From: Aristolochia californica
Taxonomy: Eukaryota; Streptophyta; Magnoliopsida; Piperales; Aristolochiaceae
Length of the DNA: 64,000 nt
Direction of reading: 5' to 3'
NCBI GenBank assembly: GCA_029961685.1
Contig: JARWKL010000006.1
Location: 17,361,276 to 17,425,275 of the forward strand
This document shows, piece by piece, positions 52,232-63,370 of the stretch; within the stretch, counting starts at the first letter, position 1, and each line of letters opens with the position of its first letter. The translations under genes were made by a program, and so were the position numbers. The notes beneath the pieces were generated by a model, which saw nothing but the letters and a program-made list of their open reading frames with translations, did not search any database and was not told the DNA's origin.

Positions 52232-53591
52232 TTTTTTTGATGATTGCAAAACCTAATATATAAAAAACTAAAAGAATTTACAATCCTTAAAAGTTACCAA
52301 TACTTTCTGGAATTATTTCTCTTAGTAGTTGTGCTTTTCCATTTTGGATGATCAATTTTTTTTCAAATCCAAACTTGAGTTTTCACTCTGCCATTTTTCT
52401 CGTACACAAAAAGATAAGCCAAATAGATGACAACAAAATGAAAATTTTAGAGTTTATGTACACAAAAAATTGAAAACTATAATAAATGTAAGTGAAGGAA
52501 ATTATTTCATGCACTAAAAAAGAACACCAAAGTTTTGTTATCCATGTTTGAGAAATTCCACTAGTCCAACCCCTAATAATGTGGTGGAATTTTATAAGAA
52601 AAAAATTTCAAATTGATCCTAAGATGTTTTAAATGTGGTGGATATGCATGTCTTAAACATTTTGAAGATGCAAATGACCTAATGATCCAAAAATTTCAAG
52701 GAGTAGAAAAATTTTAATTCTCAAGTTAAAGTGCAATGGGATATTTACCAGAGCCAAACAACCTACTTTTTGCCTATTTTACAAAAATCAGACCTAACAA
52801 TCATAGATCATCATAAATGTTTTCATCAATTGATGATGTTTTATGGCTTTAATTTTTGTTAGAAATGACTTATGGTTTGGGAGTGTACACTCAGTTAAAA
52901 GTTCCTCGTCCCCCCTTTTCCTTTGATTGCAAAACCAAATATATAAAAAAACTAAAAGATTTTACAATCGTTAAAAATCACAAATAGTTTTTGGAAATAT
53001 CTCTCTCAGTATTTGTGCATTTCCATTTTGGTTGTTCAATTTTTTTTCAAATATAAACTTGAGATTTGACACTCCCATTTTACTCGTGAACAAAAAAATA
53101 AGGCAAATTGATCACAACAAAATGAAAATTTTAAAGTTTATGTATGCAAAAAAATTGAAAACTATAATTAATGTAAGTGAAGAAAATTATTTCATGCACT
53201 AAAAATGAACACCAAAGTTTGGATATCCATGTTTGGGAAATTCCACTAGTACAACCCCTAATAGCTTGGTAGAGATTTATAAGAAAGAGATTTCTAATAG
53301 ATCCTAACATGTTTTAAATGTGGTGGATATGCGTGCCTGAAACACGTTGAAGATGCAAATGACCTAATGATCCAAAATTTTCAAGGAGAATAAACAATTA
53401 AATTTGCAAGTTAATGTGTGGTTGTAAATTTACCAGAGCCAACCAACCCACCTATTGCCTATTTTACACAAAGCGGACCTAACAATCATAGATCATCATA
53501 AATGTTTTGATCGATTAATGATGTGTAACGGCTATAATATGTTAGAAATGACTTATGGTTTGGGAGTGAACATTTTGTTACCAATTTCTCG

Positions 53592-53612
53592 CCCCCCCCC
53601 CCCCCCCCCCCC
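53592..53612. repeat. C tract, 21 bases
   Basis: Same phase, after TTTCTCG. Confidence 0.95.
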
Positions 53613-54022
53613 ACCCCTTTCCCGATGATTGAAAAACCTAATATATAAAAAACTAAAAGAATTTACAATCCTTAAAAATTACCAATACTTTTTGGAATTA
53701 TCTCTCTTAGTAGTTGTGCGTTTCCATTTTCGATGTTCAATTTTTTTTCAAATCCAAACTTGAGTTTTCACTCTCCCATTTTTTCTCGTAGACAAAAAGA
53801 CAATCCAAATAGATCACAACAAAATGAAAATTTTAGAGTTTATGTACAAAAAAAATTGAAAACTATAGTAAATTTAAGTGAAGGAAATTATTTCATGCGC
53901 TAAAAAAGAACACCAAATTTTTGTTATCCATGTTTGAGAAATTCCACTAGACCAACCCCCAATAGCGGGGTGGAATTTTATAAGAAAGAAATTTCTAATT
54001 GATCCTAAGATGTTTTAAATGT

Positions 54023-54292
54023 GGTGGATAAGCATGTCTTAAACATGTAAAAGATGCAAATGACCTAATGATCCAAAAATTTCAAGGAGTAGAAAAATTT
54101 TAATTCGTAAGTTAAAGTGCGGTGGGATATTTACCAGACCCAAACAACCCATTTTTTGGTGGATACGCATGCCTAAAACATGTTGAAGATGCAAATGACC
54201 TAATGATCCAAAAATTTCGAGTAGAAAAAATAAAATTCTCAAGGTAACGTGCAGTGGGATATTTACGAGAGCCAAACAACCCACTTTTTGAC
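54023..54292 (+). repeat. Local tandem duplication, about 135-bp unit
   Basis: GGTGGATA starts at 54023 and again at 54158. Each is followed by the same GCATG, GATGCAAATGACCTAATG and GAGCCAAACAACCC-like motif order. The second copy lacks the anchor because the junction ACCCATTTTTTG/GTGGATACG falls just after it. Confidence 0.85.
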
Positions 54293-57200
54293 TATTTTAA
54301 AAAAAGTGGACCTAACATTCATAGATCATATTAAAAGTTTTGATCGATTAATGATGTGTGATTTGTAACAGCTATAATTTTTTTTAGAAATGACATATGA
54401 TTTGGGAGTCAACACTCAGTTAAAAATTTCTCGCTCCCCTTTTATGATGATTGCAAAACCAAATATATTAAAAACCAAAATATTTTCAACCCTTTAAAAA
54501 TCACATATACTTTTTGGAATTATCTCTCTCAGTGTTTGTGCATTTTCATTTTGGATGTCCAATTTTTTTTCAAATCCAAACTTGAGTTTTCACTCTTCCA
54601 ATTTTCCCTTAAACAAAAAGATAAGGTAAATAGATCACAACAAAATGAAAATTTTAGAGTTTATGTATGCATAAAATTGAAAGCTATAATAAATGTAAGT
54701 GAAGAAAATTACTCGTACAACCCCTAATAGCTTGGTAGAATTTTATAAGAAAGAGATTTCTAATTGACCCTAACATGTTTTAAATATGGTGGATAAGCAT
54801 GCCTGAAACACGTTGAAGATACGAAGGACCTAATGATCCAAAAATTTCAAGGAGAAGAAAAAATTAAATTCGCAAGTTAACAATTAACATGGACCTAACA
54901 ATCATAGATCATCGTAAATGTTTTGATTGATTAATGATGGATAATAGCTATAATTTTTGTTAGAAATGACTTATGGTTTGGGAGTCAACACTCAGATAAA
55001 AATTCCCCGCCCCCCTCCCCTTTTTCGAAGATTGCAAAACCTAATATATAAAAAGAGTTTACAATCCATAAAAATCACAGATACTTTTTGGAATTATCTC
55101 TCTCAGCATTTGCTCTTTTCCATTTTGGATTTTCATTTTTTTTTCAAATCCAAACTTAAGTTTTTACTCTCCCATTTTCTCGTAAACAAAAAGATAAGGC
55201 TCATAGCTGACAAAAAAATAAAAATTTTAGAGTTTATGTATCTAAAAATTGAAAAAAATAATAAATTTAAGTGAAGGAAATTATTTCACGCAGTAAAAAT
55301 GAACACCAAAGTTTTGTTATCCATGTTTGGGAAATTCCGCTAGTACAACCCCTAATAGCTTGGTGGAATTTTATAACAAAGATATTTCTAATTGACCCAA
55401 ACATATTTTAAATGGGGTGGATATACATGCACGAAACATGTTGCAGATACAAATGACCTAATGTTCCAAAAATTTCAAGGAGTAGAAAAATTAAAATCTC
55501 AAGTTAACGTTCGAGGGGATATTTTCCAGAGTTAAACAACCCACTTTTTGCCTATTTTTAAAAAAGTGGACCTAACAATCATAGATCATCGTAAATGTTT
55601 TGATCGATTAATGATGTGTAATGCCTATAATTTTTTAGAAATGACTTATTGTTTGGGAGTCAACATTCAGTTAAAAATTCCTCATCCCCCCATTACCGAT
55701 GATTGAAAAACCTAATATATAAAAAACTAAAAGGGTATACAATCCTTAAAAATCACAAATACTTTTTGGAATTATGTCTTCGAGCATTTGTGCATTTCCT
55801 CTTTGGATGTTCAGTTTTTTTTCAAATCCAAACTTGTGTTTTCATTCTCCCATTTTTCTCCTAAAAAAATAAGGGAAATAGATCACAACAAAATGAAAAT
55901 TTTATAGTTTATGTATGCAAAAAATTGAAAACTATAATAAATGTAACTAAAGAACATTATTTCATGCACTTAAAATGAACACCAATGTTTTCTTATCTTT
56001 GTTTGGGAAATTCCGCAAGTACAACCCCTAATAGCTTGGTGGAATTTTATAAGAAAGACATTTCTAATTAATCCTAACATGTTTTAAATATGGTGGATAT
56101 GCATGCCCAAAACATGTTTAAGATGCAAATGACCTAGTGATCCAAAAATTTCAAGGAGTAAAAAAAATTAAATTCTCAAGTTAACAAACAGTAGGATATT
56201 TACAAGAGTCAAACAACCCACTTTTTGCCTATTTTACAAATAGTGGACCCAACAATCATTTATCATCGTAAATTTTTTGATCGATTAAAGATGTGTAATG
56301 GCTACAATTTTTGTTAGAAATGGCTTTTGGTTAGGGAGTCAACACAGCTAAAAATTCCTCGCCCCCCCTTTTTCAATGATTGAAAAACCTATAAGATAAA
56401 AAACTATAAGAGTTTACAATCCTTAAAAAACATAGATACTTTTTGGAATTATCTCTCTCAGCATTTTTGCATTTTCATTTTGGATGTTCAATTTTTTTTT
56501 CAAATCCAAACATGAGTTTTCACTCTCCCATTTTTCTCCTAAACAAAAAGATTAGGCAAATAGATCACAACAAAATGAAAATTCTAGAATTTATGTATGC
56601 AAAAAATTGAAAACTATATTAAATGTATATGAAGGAAATTATTTCATGCACTAAAAATGAACACCAAAGTTTTGTTATCCATGTTTGGGAATTTCCGCTA
56701 GTACAACCCCTAACAGCTTGGTGGAATTTTATAAGAAAGAGATTTGTAATTGATCCAAACATGTTTTAAATGTGGTGGATATGCATGCCTGAAACATGAT
56801 GAAGAGGCAAATGACCTAATGATCCAAAAATTTCAAGGAGAAGAAACAATTAAATTAGCATGTTAATGTGTGGTGGGATATTTACTAGAGCCAAACAACC
56901 CACTTTTTGCCTATTTTACAAAAAGGGGACCTAACAATCATCGATCATCGTAACTTTTTTGATCAATTAATGATGTGTAATGGCTATAATTTTTGTAGAA
57001 ATGATTTATGGTTTGGGGTCACAATTAAGTTAAAAATGCCTCGCCCCCCTTTTCCGATGATTGCAAAACCTAATCTATAAAAAACTAAAAGAGTTTACAA
57101 TCCTTCAAAATCACTGATACTTTTTGGAATTATGTCTCTCAGAATTTGTGCATTTTCATTTTGGATGTTCAATTTTTTTTTCAAATCCAAACTTGAGTTT

Positions 57201-59284
57201 TCATTCTCCCATTTTTCTCCTAAACAAAAAGATAAAGCAAATAGATCACAAAAAAATGAAAATTTTATAGTTTATGTATGCAAAAAATTGAAAACTATAA
57301 TAAATTTAAGTGAAGAAAATTATTTCACGCATTAAAAATGAACAACAATGTTTTGTTATCCATGTTTGGGAAATTCCTCTAGTACAATCCCTAATAGCTT
57401 GGTGGAATTTTATAAGAAAGAGATTTATAATTAATCCTAACATGTTTTTAATGTGGTGGATATGGATGCTTGAAACATGTTGAAGATGCAAATGACCTAA
57501 TGATCCAAAAATTTCAAGGAGTAGAAAAAATTAAATTCTCAAGTTAACGTGTGGTGGGATATTTACTAGAGAAAATACACCCACTTTTTGCGTATTTTAC
57601 AAACATCGGACCTAACAATCATAGATCATCTTAAATGTTTTGACCGATTAATGATGTCTAATGGTTATAATTTTTTATAGAAATGATTTATGGTTTGGGA
57701 GTCAACACTCAGTTAAAAATGCCTCGCCCGTCCTTTTTTGATGATTGCAAAACCTAATATAGAAAAAACTAAAAGAGTTTACAATACTTCAAAATCATAG
57801 ATAATTTTGGGAATTATCTCTCTGAGCATTTGTGCATTTCCATTTTGGAGGTTCAATTTTTTTTCAAATCCAAACTTGTGTTTTCCATCTCTCATTTTTC
57901 TCGTAATAAAAAAGATAAGGCAAATAGATCATAACAAAATGAAAATTTTGGAGTTTATGTAAGCTAAAAATTGAAAAATATTATAAATTTAAGTGAAGAA
58001 AATTATTTCACGCACTAAAAATGAACAACAATTTTTTGTTATCCATGTTTGAGAAATTCTGCTAATACAATGCCTAATAGCTTGGTGGAATTTTATAAGA
58101 AAGAGATTTCTAATTAATCCTAACATGTTTTAAATGTGGTGGATATGGATGCCTGAAACATGTTGAAGATGCAAATGACTTAATGATCCAAAAATTACAT
58201 GGAGTAGAAAAAATTAAATTCTCAAGTTAATGTGCATGGATATTTACTAGAGCCAAATAACCCACTTTTTGCCTATTTTACAAAAAGAGGACCTAACAAT
58301 CATAGATCATCGTAATTGTTTTGATCAAAAAGTGATGTGTAATGGCTATAATTTTTGTTAGAAATGACTTAAGGCTTCGGAGTCAACACTCCATTAGAAT
58401 TTCCTCACTCCCCTTTTCCGATGATTGCAAAACCTAATATATAAAAAAATAAAAGAGTTTACATCCCTTAAAAATCACATATATTTTTTGGAATTATCTC
58501 TCTCAGCATTTGGGCATTTCCATTTTGGATGTTCAATTTTTGTTCAAATCCAAACTTGAGTTTTCACTCTCCCATTTTTATCGTAAACAAAAAGATAAGG
58601 CAAATAAATCACAACAAAATGAAAATGTTAGAGTTTATGTATGTAAAAAATTGAAAACTATAATAAAATTAAGTGAAGGAAATTATATCACGCACTAAAA
58701 ATGAACACCAAAGTTTTGTTCTTCGTGTTTGGGAAATTTCGCTAGTACAACCCCTAATAGCTTGGTGAAATTTTATAAGAAAGAGATTTCTAATTGATCC
58801 TTACATGTTTAAAATATGGTGGATATGCATGCCTGAAACATGTTGAAGATGCAAATGACCTAATGATCCAAAAATTTCAAGGAGTAGAAAAAATTAAATT
58901 CTCAAGTTAACGTGGGGTGGGATATTTACAAGAGCAAAACAACCCACCTTTTGCTTATTTGACAAAAAGTGGACCTAACAATCATAGATCATCTAAAATG
59001 TTTTGATCAATTAATGATGTGTGACGGCTATAATTTTTGTTAGAAATGACTTATGGTTTGGGAATCAATACTCTGTTAAAAATGCTTCGCCCTCCCATTT
59101 TCGATGATTGCAAAACCTTATATATATAAAACTAAAAGTCTTTACAATCCTTAAAAATCCTAGATAATTTTTGGAAAGATCTCTCTTAGAATTTGTGCAT
59201 TTCCATTTTGGATGTTAGATTTTTTTCAAATCAAAACTTGAGTTTTCACTCTACCATTTTTCTCCTAAACAAAAAATCAGGCAA

Positions 59285-59289
59285 ATAGA
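59285..59289. repeat. Target-site duplication, left
   Basis: ATAGA directly before the TG of the element. The undisturbed satellite reads AAATAGATCACAAC here. Confidence 0.75.
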
Positions 59290-59456
59290 TGTTACGTACC
59301 TAGCCAATACTACTAAAAAGACCGGCCTATTAGGAGTGGAAGACAAAGGTACTCAACCCTCTGCCCAGGACTTCCAGGGCCCCAGGGTGTCCCATAACAC
59401 CCAGTTGCCCCCTAGGGTGTCCCATAACACCCTGGGTTGGGTGTAACGCCATAACA
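59290..59456 (-). repeat. 3' LTR of the TRIM (167 bp)
   Basis: Read on the minus strand it begins TGTTATGGCG and ends GGTACGTAACA. It is 30 bp longer than the other LTR because AGGGTGTCCCATAACACC (plus strand) occurs twice in it, separated by CAGTTGCCCCCT. Confidence 0.88.
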
Positions 59457-59473
59457 TTACACCCCCCCATTGC
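59457..59473 (-). other. Polypurine tract of the TRIM
   Basis: On the minus strand AATGGGGGGGTGTAA directly precedes the 3' LTR. A G-rich tract here is where plus-strand DNA synthesis is primed in LTR elements. It is short and interrupted by T residues. Confidence 0.65.
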
Positions 59474-59610
59474 AGGCCCAAGCCCATGGCGGCCCACTCA
59501 CAGTTGCCCACTCAACCATGACTGCCTACTCTTCCATGATGGCCCACTAGGACTTTATACCTATAACCCCTTTCGTGTAGTAGCTCCTTTTACCAAGTGC
59601 CCCTCCACGG

Positions 59611-59621
59611 GGAATCGAACC
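59611..59621 (-). promoter_or_regulatory. tRNA B-box-like motif inside the TRIM
   Basis: The minus strand reads GGTTCGATTCC, a perfect match to the RNA polymerase III internal B box. It lies about 14 bp downstream of the primer-binding site. No full tRNA cloverleaf surrounds it and the T stem pairs only about three bases. Function is uncertain. Confidence 0.45.
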
Positions 59622-59634
59622 CGCGACCGAAGGT

Positions 59635-59648
59635 TGGCTCTGATACCA
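59635..59648 (-). other. Primer-binding site (initiator tRNA-Met type)
   Basis: The minus strand reads TGGTATCAGAGCCA, the complement of the 3' end of plant initiator tRNA-Met including CCA, and the commonest primer site of plant LTR elements. Two bases separate it from the 5' LTR, as is usual. Confidence 0.92.
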
Positions 59649-59650
59649 AA

Positions 59651-59787
59651 TGTTAAGCACCAAGCCAATAGTACCCAAAGGACCGGTCTTTTAGGAGCGG
59701 AAGACATAGGTACTCAACCCATAGCCAGGACCGCCAGGGCCCCTGGGTGTCCCATAACACCCTGGGTTGGGTGTAACGCCCATAACA
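59651..59787 (-). repeat. 5' LTR of the TRIM (137 bp)
   Basis: Read on the minus strand it begins TGTTATGGGCG and ends TGCTTAACA, two bases from the primer-binding site. It aligns with the left LTR over its whole length but lacks that LTR's 30-bp internal duplication. Confidence 0.88.
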
Positions 59788-59792
59788 ATATA
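59788..59792. repeat. Target-site duplication, right
   Basis: ATATA directly after the terminal CA, followed by TCACAC. It matches the left ATAGA at four of five positions and restores the satellite motif ATAGATCACA. Confidence 0.75.
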
Positions 59793-62687
59793 TCACACAA
59801 AATAAAAATTTTAATGTTTATGTATACATAAAATTGAAAACTATAATAAATGTAAGTGAAGAAAATTATTTCATGCACTAAAAATGAACACCTAAGTTTT
59901 TTTATCCATGTTTGGGAAATTCCACTAGTACAACCCCTAATAGATTGGTGGAATTTTATAAGAAAGAGATTTCTAATTGATCTTAACATGTTTCAAATGT
60001 CATGGATATGCATGCCCGAAACATGTTGAAGATGCAAATGACCTAATGATACAAAAAATTTGAGTATAAAAAATTAAATTTTCAAGTTAACGTACGGTGG
60101 GAAATTTACCAGAGCCAAACAACCCACTTTTTGCCTATTTTACAAAAAGCAGACCTAACAATCATATATCATCATAAATGTTTTGATCGATTAATGATGT
60201 GTAACGGCTATAATTTTTGTTAGAAATGACTTATGGTTTGGGAGTCAACATGCTGTTAAAAGTTCCTCGCCCCCCCATTTTCGATGATTGCAAAACCTAT
60301 TATATAAAAAACTAAAAGAGTTTACAATCCTTAAAAACCACTGATACTTTTTGGAATTATCACTCTCAGCATTTATACATTTCCATTTGTATGTGCAATT
60401 TTTTTTCAAATCCAAACTTGAGTTTTCACTCTACCATTTTTATCCTAAACAAAAACAGAAGGAAAATAGATCACAACAAAATAAAAATTTTAGAGTTTAT
60501 GTATGCAAAAAATTGAAAACTATAATAAATGTAAGTGAAGGAAATTATTTCACGCACTAAAAATGAACACCAAAGCTTTGTTATCCATGTTTGGGAAATT
60601 CCGCTAGTACAACACCTAATAGCTTGGTAGAATTTTATTAGAAAGAGATTTCTAATTGATCCAAACATGTTTTAAATGTGGTGGATATGCTTGCCTGAAA
60701 CATGATGAAGATGCAAATGACCTAATGATCCAAAAATTTCAAGTAGTAGAAAAAATAGAAACTTCAAGTTAACGTGCAGTGGAATATTTACTAAACAAAT
60801 CCACCCACTTTTTGCCTATTTTACAAAAACCGGACCTAACAATCATAGATCATCTTAAATGTTTTGATCGATTAATGATGTGTAATGGCTATAATTTTTT
60901 GTAGTAATGATTTATGGTTTGGGAGTCAACATTCAGTTAAAAAGAGCCCCCCACCCCCCTCTTTGCTGAAGATTCCAAAACTAATATATAAAAAACACAA
61001 AGAGTTTAAAATCTTTCAAAATCACAGATTATTTTTGGAATTATCTCTCTCAGAATTTGTGCGTTTCCATTTTGGATGTTCAATTTTTTTTCAAATCCAA
61101 ACTTGTGTTTTCACTCTCCCATTTTTCTCGTAAACAAAAAGATCAGAAAAATTGAAAATTTTAGAGTTGATGTAAGCAAAAAATTGTAAACTATAATAAA
61201 TGGAAGTGAAGAAATTTATTTCATGCACTAAAAATGAACACCAAAGTTTTGTTATCCATGTTGGGAAATTCCACTAGCACAACCCCTAATAGCTTGGTGG
61301 AATTTTATAAGAAAAAGATTACTAATTGATCCTAACATGTTTTAAATGTGGTGGATATGCATTCTCGAAATATGTTGAAGATGCAAATGACCTAATGATC
61401 CAAAAATTTTAAGTAGTAGAAAAAATTAAATTCTTCAGTTAACATGTCATGGGATATTTACTAGAGCCAAACAACCAACTTTTTGTCTATTTTACAAAAA
61501 GCAAACCAAACAATTATAGATCATCGTAAATGTTTTGATCGATTAATGATGTGTAACGACTATAAATTTTTTTAGAAATGACTTATGGTTTGGGAGTCAA
61601 CACTCAGTTAAAAATTCCTTGCCCCCCCTTTTCCGATGATTGCAAAACCTAATATATAAAAAACTAAAAGAGTTTAAAATTATTAAAAATCATAGATACT
61701 TTTTGGAATTATCTTTCTCAGCATTTGTGCATTTCCTTTTTGGATGTTCAATTTGTTTTCAAATCCAAACTTGAGTTCTCACTTTCCCATTTTTCTCCTA
61801 AAAAAAAGATAAGGCAAATAGATCACAACAAAATGATATATTTTATAGTTTATGTATGTAAAAAATTGAAAAATATAATAAATGTAAGTGAAGAAAATTA
61901 TTTCATGCACAAAAAATGAACAACAATGTTTTGTAATCCATGTTTGGGAAATTCCGCTTGTACAATCCCTAATAGCTTGGTGGAATTTTATAAGAAAGAG
62001 ATTTCTAACTAATCCTAACTTGATTTAAATGTGGTGGATATGCATGTCTGAAACATATTGATGATGCAAATGTCATAGTGATCCAAAAATTTCAAGGAGT
62101 AAGAAAAACGTGCGGTGGGATATTTACCAGAGCCAAACAACCCACTTTTTGCCAATTTTACAAAAAGCGCACCTAACAATCATAGATCATCATAAATGTT
62201 TTGATCGATTAATGATGTGTAATGGATATAATTTTTTTTTAAATTGATTTATGTTTTGGGAGTCAACACTCTTTTAAAAAAGGCCTCGCTCTACCCCCCC
62301 TCCCTTTTCCGTTCATTGCAAAACCTAATATCTAAAAAACTAAAAGAGTTTACCATCCTTAAAAATTACATGTACTTTTTGGAATTATCTCTCTCAGCAT
62401 TTGTGCATTTCCATTTTGGATGTTCAATTTTTTTTCAAATCCAAACTTAACTTTTCACTATTCCATTTTTCTCGTAAACAAAAAATCAGGCAAATAGATC
62501 ACAACTAAATGAAAAATTTTAAAAGTTTATGTATGCAAAAAAATTGAAACCTATAATAAATGGAAGTGAAGAAACTTATTTCACGCTCTAAAAATGTACA
62601 CCAAAGTTTTGATATCCATGTTTGGGAAATTCCACTTGTACAACCCCTAACAGCTTGGTGGAATTTTATAAGAAAGAGATTTCTAAT

Positions 62688-63370
62688 TGATCCTAACATG
62701 TTTTAAATGTGGTGGATATGCATGCCTGAAAGATGTTAAAAATTCAAATGACCTAATGATCCAAAAATTTCAAGGACTAGAAAAAATGAAATTCTCAAGT
62801 TAATGTGTGGTGGGATATTTACCAGAGCTAAACAACCCACTTTTTACCTATTTTATAGAAAGCGAACCTAACAATCATTGATCATCATAAATTTTTTGAT
62901 CGATTAATGATGTGTAAATGCTAAAAATTTTGTTAGAAATGACTTATGGTTTGGGAGTCAAAATTCAGTTAAAAATGCGAGGCCCCCCCTTTTCCGATGA
63001 TTGAAAAACCTAATATATAAAAAACTAAAAGAGTTTACAATCCTTAAAAATCACAGATACTTTTTTTAATTATTTCTCTCAAAATTTTTACATTTCCATT
63101 TTAGAAGTTCTATTTTTTTTCAAATCCAAACTTGAGTTTTCTCTCTTCTATTTTTCTCGTAAACAAAAAAACAAGGCAAGTAGATCACAACAAAATTAAA
63201 ATTTTAGAGTTTATGTATGCAAAAAATTCATAACTATAATAAATTTAAGTGAAGAAAATTATTTCACACATTAAAAATAAACTCCAAAGTTTTGTTATCC
63301 ATGTTTATGAAATTCCACTAGTACAACCCCTAATAGCTTGGTGGAATTTTATAAGAAAGCAATTTCTAAT
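62688..63370 (+). repeat. Reference monomer, long subtype (683 bp)
   Basis: A complete monomer from the right half of the array. It follows the same motif order as the short-subtype reference but reads TTAAATGTGGTGGATATGC where the short subtype reads TTAAATGTGGATATGC, a 3-bp difference. This indel marks most monomers from 38,421 onward. Confidence 0.9.

Larger units (their letters stand above)
45665..53585 (+). repeat. 3,459-bp segmental duplication, copy 2, internally expanded
   Basis: Starts with the same AAGCGAATAAAATTATTTCA sequence as 42206. It contains four copies of the 1,585-bp unit where copy 1 has one, and then returns at about 52198 to the two-monomer part of copy 1 (offsets of 8,211 and 8,214 bp between anchors 44403/52614 and 45085/53299). 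Similarity to copy 1 fades after about 53585. Confidence 0.8.
35365..59289 (+). repeat. Satellite array, block 3 (includes subtype switch and higher-order repeats)
   Basis: Same satellite and orientation. Anchors start at 35773, 36445, 37122, 37803, 38421, 39060, 39769, 40426, 41105, 41775, 42330, 43012, 43690, 44403, 45085, 45789, 46471, 47149, 48056, 48734, 49641, 50319, 51225, 51903, 52614, 53299, 54000, 54765, 55393, 56069, 56751, 57432, 58115 and 58795. Up to 37803 the monomers are of the short subtype. From 38421 onward nearly all carry GGTGGATATGC after the anchor. Intervals of 907, 907 and 906 bp (from 47149, 48734 and 50319) mark the fused units of the 1,585-bp higher-order repeat. 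The block ends at the target site of the retroelement. No gene is seen. Confidence 0.97.
59290..59787 (-). mobile_element. TRIM-like non-autonomous LTR retrotransposon
   Basis: Complete small element of 498 bp. It is bounded by LTRs that start TG and end CA (5-bp terminal inverted repeat TGTTA/TAACA) and flanked by a 5-bp target duplication with one mismatch. The internal region is only about 194 bp and has no coding capacity. It holds a plant-type initiator tRNA-Met primer-binding site next to the right LTR and a purine-rich tract next to the left LTR, which sets the orientation as minus. Size and structure fit the TRIM class, which depends on enzymes from other elements. The two LTRs have about 16-18 differences in their first 100 bp by eye, so the insertion is old. 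It is markedly more GC-rich than the satellite around it. Open frames crossing it are accidental. The family name is not known to me. Confidence 0.88.

Noticed and set aside
59601..59648. Complete tRNA gene
   Set aside because: Only the B box and a weak T stem are present. The match to initiator tRNA-Met is the retroelement primer site. No D arm, anticodon arm or acceptor stem can be built.
59634..59831. 65-codon plus-strand frame at the right end of the TRIM
   Set aside because: It runs from the primer-binding site through the LTR into satellite, against the element's orientation, and has no protein similarity I can name.
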